Assembly: GCF_035497915.1 (NCBI RefSeq)
Contig: NZ_DATJCS010000009.1
Span: 7,689-71,688 of the forward strand
From: Serpens sp035497915
GTDB taxonomy: Bacteria; Pseudomonadota; Gammaproteobacteria; Pseudomonadales; Pseudomonadaceae
Reading direction: 5' to 3'
DNA length: 64,000 nt
Below, piece after piece: positions 61,439 through 64,000 of the stretch. How positions within the stretch are numbered: the first letter of the stretch is position 1; each line of letters begins with the position of its first letter. A model generated the notes under the pieces. That model did no database searches and was not told the origin of the DNA. It was given only the letters and a program-made list of their open reading frames with translations. Made by a program: the position numbers and the translations under genes.

Positions 61439-64000
61439 GTTCTTCGTCCGCCGCCCGGTGTTCGCGATGGTGATCTCGATCCTTATCCTGATCGTCGGCC
61501 TGGTGGCCATGGGGCGCCTGCCCATTGCCCAGTACCCGGACATCACGCCACCGGAAATCAAGGTCGAAGCCACTTACGACGGCGCCAATGCGGTGAACGT
61601 GGAGCAGTCGGTGGCCACGCCGCTGGAGCAGAAGGTCAACGGCGTGGAGAACATGCTGTACATGAAATCGACCAACGCCGGTAACGGGCAGATGACCCTG
61701 TCGGTGGCCTTCGAGGTGGGCTCGGACCAGGACATCTCCAACGTGCTGGTACAGAACCGCGTCTCGGAAGGCGCCGCGCAACTGCCCGAGGAAGTCAAAC
61801 GGCGGGGGGTGAAAATCAAGAAGGCGCTGGCCTTCCCGCTGATGCTGGTCACCCTGCGCTCGCCCAATGGCAGCTTCGATGCCGACTTTCTCACCAACTA
61901 CATGTCGATCAACGTGCTCGACGAGGTCTCGCGTATCCAGGGGGTCGGCCAGGTCACCATCTTTGGCGGCTCCGACTATGCCATGCGCATCTGGATCAAG
62001 CCGGACCAGCTCAGCCGGCTGGCGCTGACCGTGCCGGACATCATCAACGCCGTGCAGCAACAGAACGTGCTGACCCCGGCCGGCAAGCTGGGCGGCCCGC
62101 CGGCGGCGCCGGGCACCGAGTTTGCCTACGCGGTGCAGACCCGGGGGCGACTGGAGACTCCGGAGCAGTTCGGCGAAGTGGTCGTGCGCTCCGACCCGGA
62201 TGGCTCGCAGGTGCTGCTGCGCGACGTGGCGCGCATCGAGCTGGGAGCCGAGACCTACAACCAGATCGGCGCCTTCAACGGCCGGCCGGCGGCCGTGATG
62301 GCGGTCTATCAATTGCCCGATGCCAACGGTTTGCAGGTGGCGGAGCACATCCGTGCCGCCATGCAGCACATGCAGGCGCGCTTTCCCCAGGACATCGAAT
62401 ACGTGATCTCGCTGGACACCACCAAGCCGGTGTCCGCCGGCATCGAGGAAATTGTCCACACCCTGTTCGAGGCCACCGTCATCGTCACCCTGGTGGTGTT
62501 CATTTTCCTGCAGAACTTCCGCGCCACGCTGATTCCCACGCTGGCGGTGCCGGTGGCGCTGATCGGCACCTTCGCGGTGTTTCCGCTGCTGGGTTTCTCC
62601 ATCAACACCTTCTCGCTACTCGGCCTGGTGCTGGCCATCGGCATCGTGGTGGATGACGCCATCGTGGTGGTGGAGGGGGTGTCGGAAAAGATGGAGCGGG
62701 GCATGGAGCGGCGCCAGGCGACCATCGAGACCATGAAGGAGGTCAGCGGCCCGGTGATCGCCACGGCGCTGTCGCTCACCGCGGTGTTCGTGCCGGTGGC
62801 GGCCATGTCGGGCATCACCGGGCGGCTCTATCAACAGTTCGCGATCACCATCGCCATCTCGGTGTGCATTTCGGCGGTGGTCGCCCTGTCGTTGAGTCCG
62901 GCGCTGTCCAGCACCCTGCTCAAGCCCCATGAGCATGGCGCCCGCCAGGGCTTGCTGGGGCGCTTCTTCGCCCGCTTCAACCGGGTTCTGGACAAGGTGA
63001 CGGATCGTTACATTGACCTGACCGCCCGCTTCACCCACCACCCGCTGCGCGCGCTGCTGGTGCTCGCCATGCTGGTGGTGGCGCTGTTCGTGCTGTTTCG
63101 CGCGCTGCCCGGCGGCTTCGTGCCGGAAGAGGACCAGGCCTACCTGATGGCCAACCTGCAGCTGCCCGACGCCGCGTCACTGGAACGCACGCACGCCGCG
63201 GCGACCAAGGTCGAGGCCATCCTGGCGGCCGAACCGGCCATCGAGTCGTACACCACGGTGACCGGCTACAGCTTCCTCTCCGGCGCCTCATCCACCAACA
63301 ACGCCTTCGTTTTCATCCAGCTCAAGGACTGGGATGAGCGCCCGGCGGCCGAGGATCTGGCTACCCGGGTCGCGCACCGGCTCAACGGCCAGCTGGCGGT
63401 CATCAACGAGGGCATCGCCATCGCCTTCGGTCCGCCGGCCATTCCGGGCCTGGGCACCGGTTCGGGTTTCTCGATGATGTTGCAGGATCGCAGCGGCAAC
63501 TCCCCGGACTACCTGGCCGAGCAGGCCAAGGCCTTCATCGAGGCGGCCAGCGAGCGTCCGGAGCTGAGCGGGCTGTACACCACCTACCGGGCCACGGTGC
63601 CGCAGATCTTCCTGGACGTGGATACCCCGAAGACCATGAAGCTCGGGGTCGCGCCGGGCGACGTCAACCAGACCCTGGGTGCTTTCCTTGGCGGGGCCTA
63701 TGTCAACGATTTCAATCGCTTTGGCCGGCTGTACAAGGTGTATGTGCAGGCCGAGACCGATTACCGCCGCGACCTGGCCGACGCGTCGCTGTTCTACGTG
63801 CGCAACAGCGGCGGCGAGATGGTGCCGATGAATACCCTGCTGACCAGCGAGGCCACCAGCGGCCCCGAATTCACCTACCGCTTCAACATGTTCCGCGCGG
63901 CCGAGATCACCGGCCGGCCGGCGCCGGGCTACACCTCGGCGCAGGCGCTGCAAGCCCTGGAGGAGGTGGCCGCCGCGGAGCTGCCCAGCGACATGTCCTA
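61431..64000 (+). CDS. RND efflux pump, HAE1 family, MexF-like (3' end outside window)
   Basis: 856 codons visible of about 1040-1060 usual. First membrane helix and ends as in HAE1 pumps (MGEFFVRRPVFAMVISILIL, then RLPIAQYPDITPPEI), periplasmic porter domain, and the proton-relay aspartates in GIVVDDAIVVVEG. The second repeat starts near residue 540 (FTHHPLRALLVLAMLVVALFVLF). Drug or solute efflux driven by protons; the first periplasmic loop resembles MexF/MexB but substrate cannot be read. A cognate outer-membrane gene, if any, would be beyond 64 kb. Confidence 0.93.
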   Translation, partial: MGEFFVRRPVFAMVISILILIVGLVAMGRLPIAQYPDITPPEIKVEATYDGANAVNVEQSVATPLEQKVNGVENMLYMKSTNAGNGQMTLSVAFEVGSDQDISNVLVQNRVSEGAAQLPEEVKRRGVKIKKALAFPLMLVTLRSPNGSFDADFLTNYMSINVLDEVSRIQGVGQVTIFGGSDYAMRIWIKPDQLSRLALTVPDIINAVQQQNVLTPAGKLGGPPAAPGTEFAYAVQTRGRLETPEQFGEVVVRSDPDGSQVLLRDVARIELGAETYNQIGAFNGRPAAVMAVYQLPDANGLQVAEHIRAAMQHMQARFPQDIEYVISLDTTKPVSAGIEEIVHTLFEATVIVTLVVFIFLQNFRATLIPTLAVPVALIGTFAVFPLLGFSINTFSLLGLVLAIGIVVDDAIVVVEGVSEKMERGMERRQATIETMKEVSGPVIATALSLTAVFVPVAAMSGITGRLYQQFAITIAISVCISAVVALSLSPALSSTLLKPHEHGARQGLLGRFFARFNRVLDKVTDRYIDLTARFTHHPLRALLVLAMLVVALFVLFRALPGGFVPEEDQAYLMANLQLPDAASLERTHAAATKVEAILAAEPAIESYTTVTGYSFLSGASSTNNAFVFIQLKDWDERPAAEDLATRVAHRLNGQLAVINEGIAIAFGPPAIPGLGTGSGFSMMLQDRSGNSPDYLAEQAKAFIEAASERPELSGLYTTYRATVPQIFLDVDTPKTMKLGVAPGDVNQTLGAFLGGAYVNDFNRFGRLYKVYVQAETDYRRDLADASLFYVRNSGGEMVPMNTLLTSEATSGPEFTYRFNMFRAAEITGRPAPGYTSAQALQALEEVAAAELPSDMS

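Overview
This window is the replication-origin region of a high-GC gammaproteobacterial chromosome, almost certainly a Pseudomonas species. The evidence is the conserved Pseudomonas gene order gyrB-recF-dnaN-dnaA-(oriC)-rpmH-rnpA-yidD-yidC-mnmE-mnmG-rsmG-parA-parB-atp operon-glmU-glmR-glmS, flanked on the other side by dprA-tsaP-def-fmt-rsmB-trkA and lpxL/htrB-tag-glyQ-glyS-gmhB-plsC. No rRNA, tRNA, transposase, prophage or CRISPR array was seen.

Layout. 1-9.3 kb: DNA uptake (dprA), a LysM pilus-associated protein (tsaP), protein-synthesis and rRNA-modification genes (def, fmt, rsmB), K+ uptake (trkA), a queuosine-precursor transporter, a PilZ protein, a lipid A acyltransferase and tag. 9.3-15.9 kb: glyQS, gmhB, an acyltransferase, a globin-coupled diguanylate cyclase and a glutathione transferase. 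15.86-16.14 kb: a non-coding stretch that looks like a CrcZ/CrcY-type small RNA on the minus strand (repeated AACAACAA motifs plus a strong terminator). 16.3-23.4 kb: yqaA, then gyrB-recF-dnaN-dnaA on the minus strand, two ParB-binding (parS) sites inside recF, and oriC between dnaA and rpmH. 23.4-31.9 kb: rpmH to parB on the plus strand, with a second DnaA-box/AT-rich cluster just before mnmG. 31.9-39.1 kb: the complete F1Fo ATP synthase operon atpIBEFHAGDC with a clear sigma-70 promoter and terminator. 39.2-43.4 kb: the UDP-GlcNAc supply genes glmU, glmR and glmS, ending at an apparently empty attTn7 site.

43.7-64 kb is more variable and is devoted to the envelope, efflux and polyamines. 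A pqi/MCE lipid-transport operon (two half-size PqiA proteins, PqiB, PqiC) is followed by a minus-strand operon (AI-2E-family permease, outer-membrane factor lipoprotein, HlyD adaptor, DUF2955 membrane protein). Divergent from it is a plus-strand cluster: two tandem AdiA/LdcA-type amino-acid decarboxylases, a PotE-like antiporter, an orphan periplasmic binding protein, a DUF3313 lipoprotein, and a MexEF-like RND adaptor and pump (pump cut by the window end). The likely logic of the last part is decarboxylation of imported basic amino acids with export of the resulting amines, which consumes protons and could serve acid stress or polyamine homeostasis. This is inference from families and gene order; substrates cannot be fixed from sequence alone.

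The most noteworthy items are the candidate Crc-antagonist RNA beside the origin, the second origin-like DnaA-box cluster at mnmG, the parS pair in recF, the dual decarboxylase module with a receiver-like N-terminal domain, and a possible preQ1-like leader before the queuosine-precursor transporter gene.
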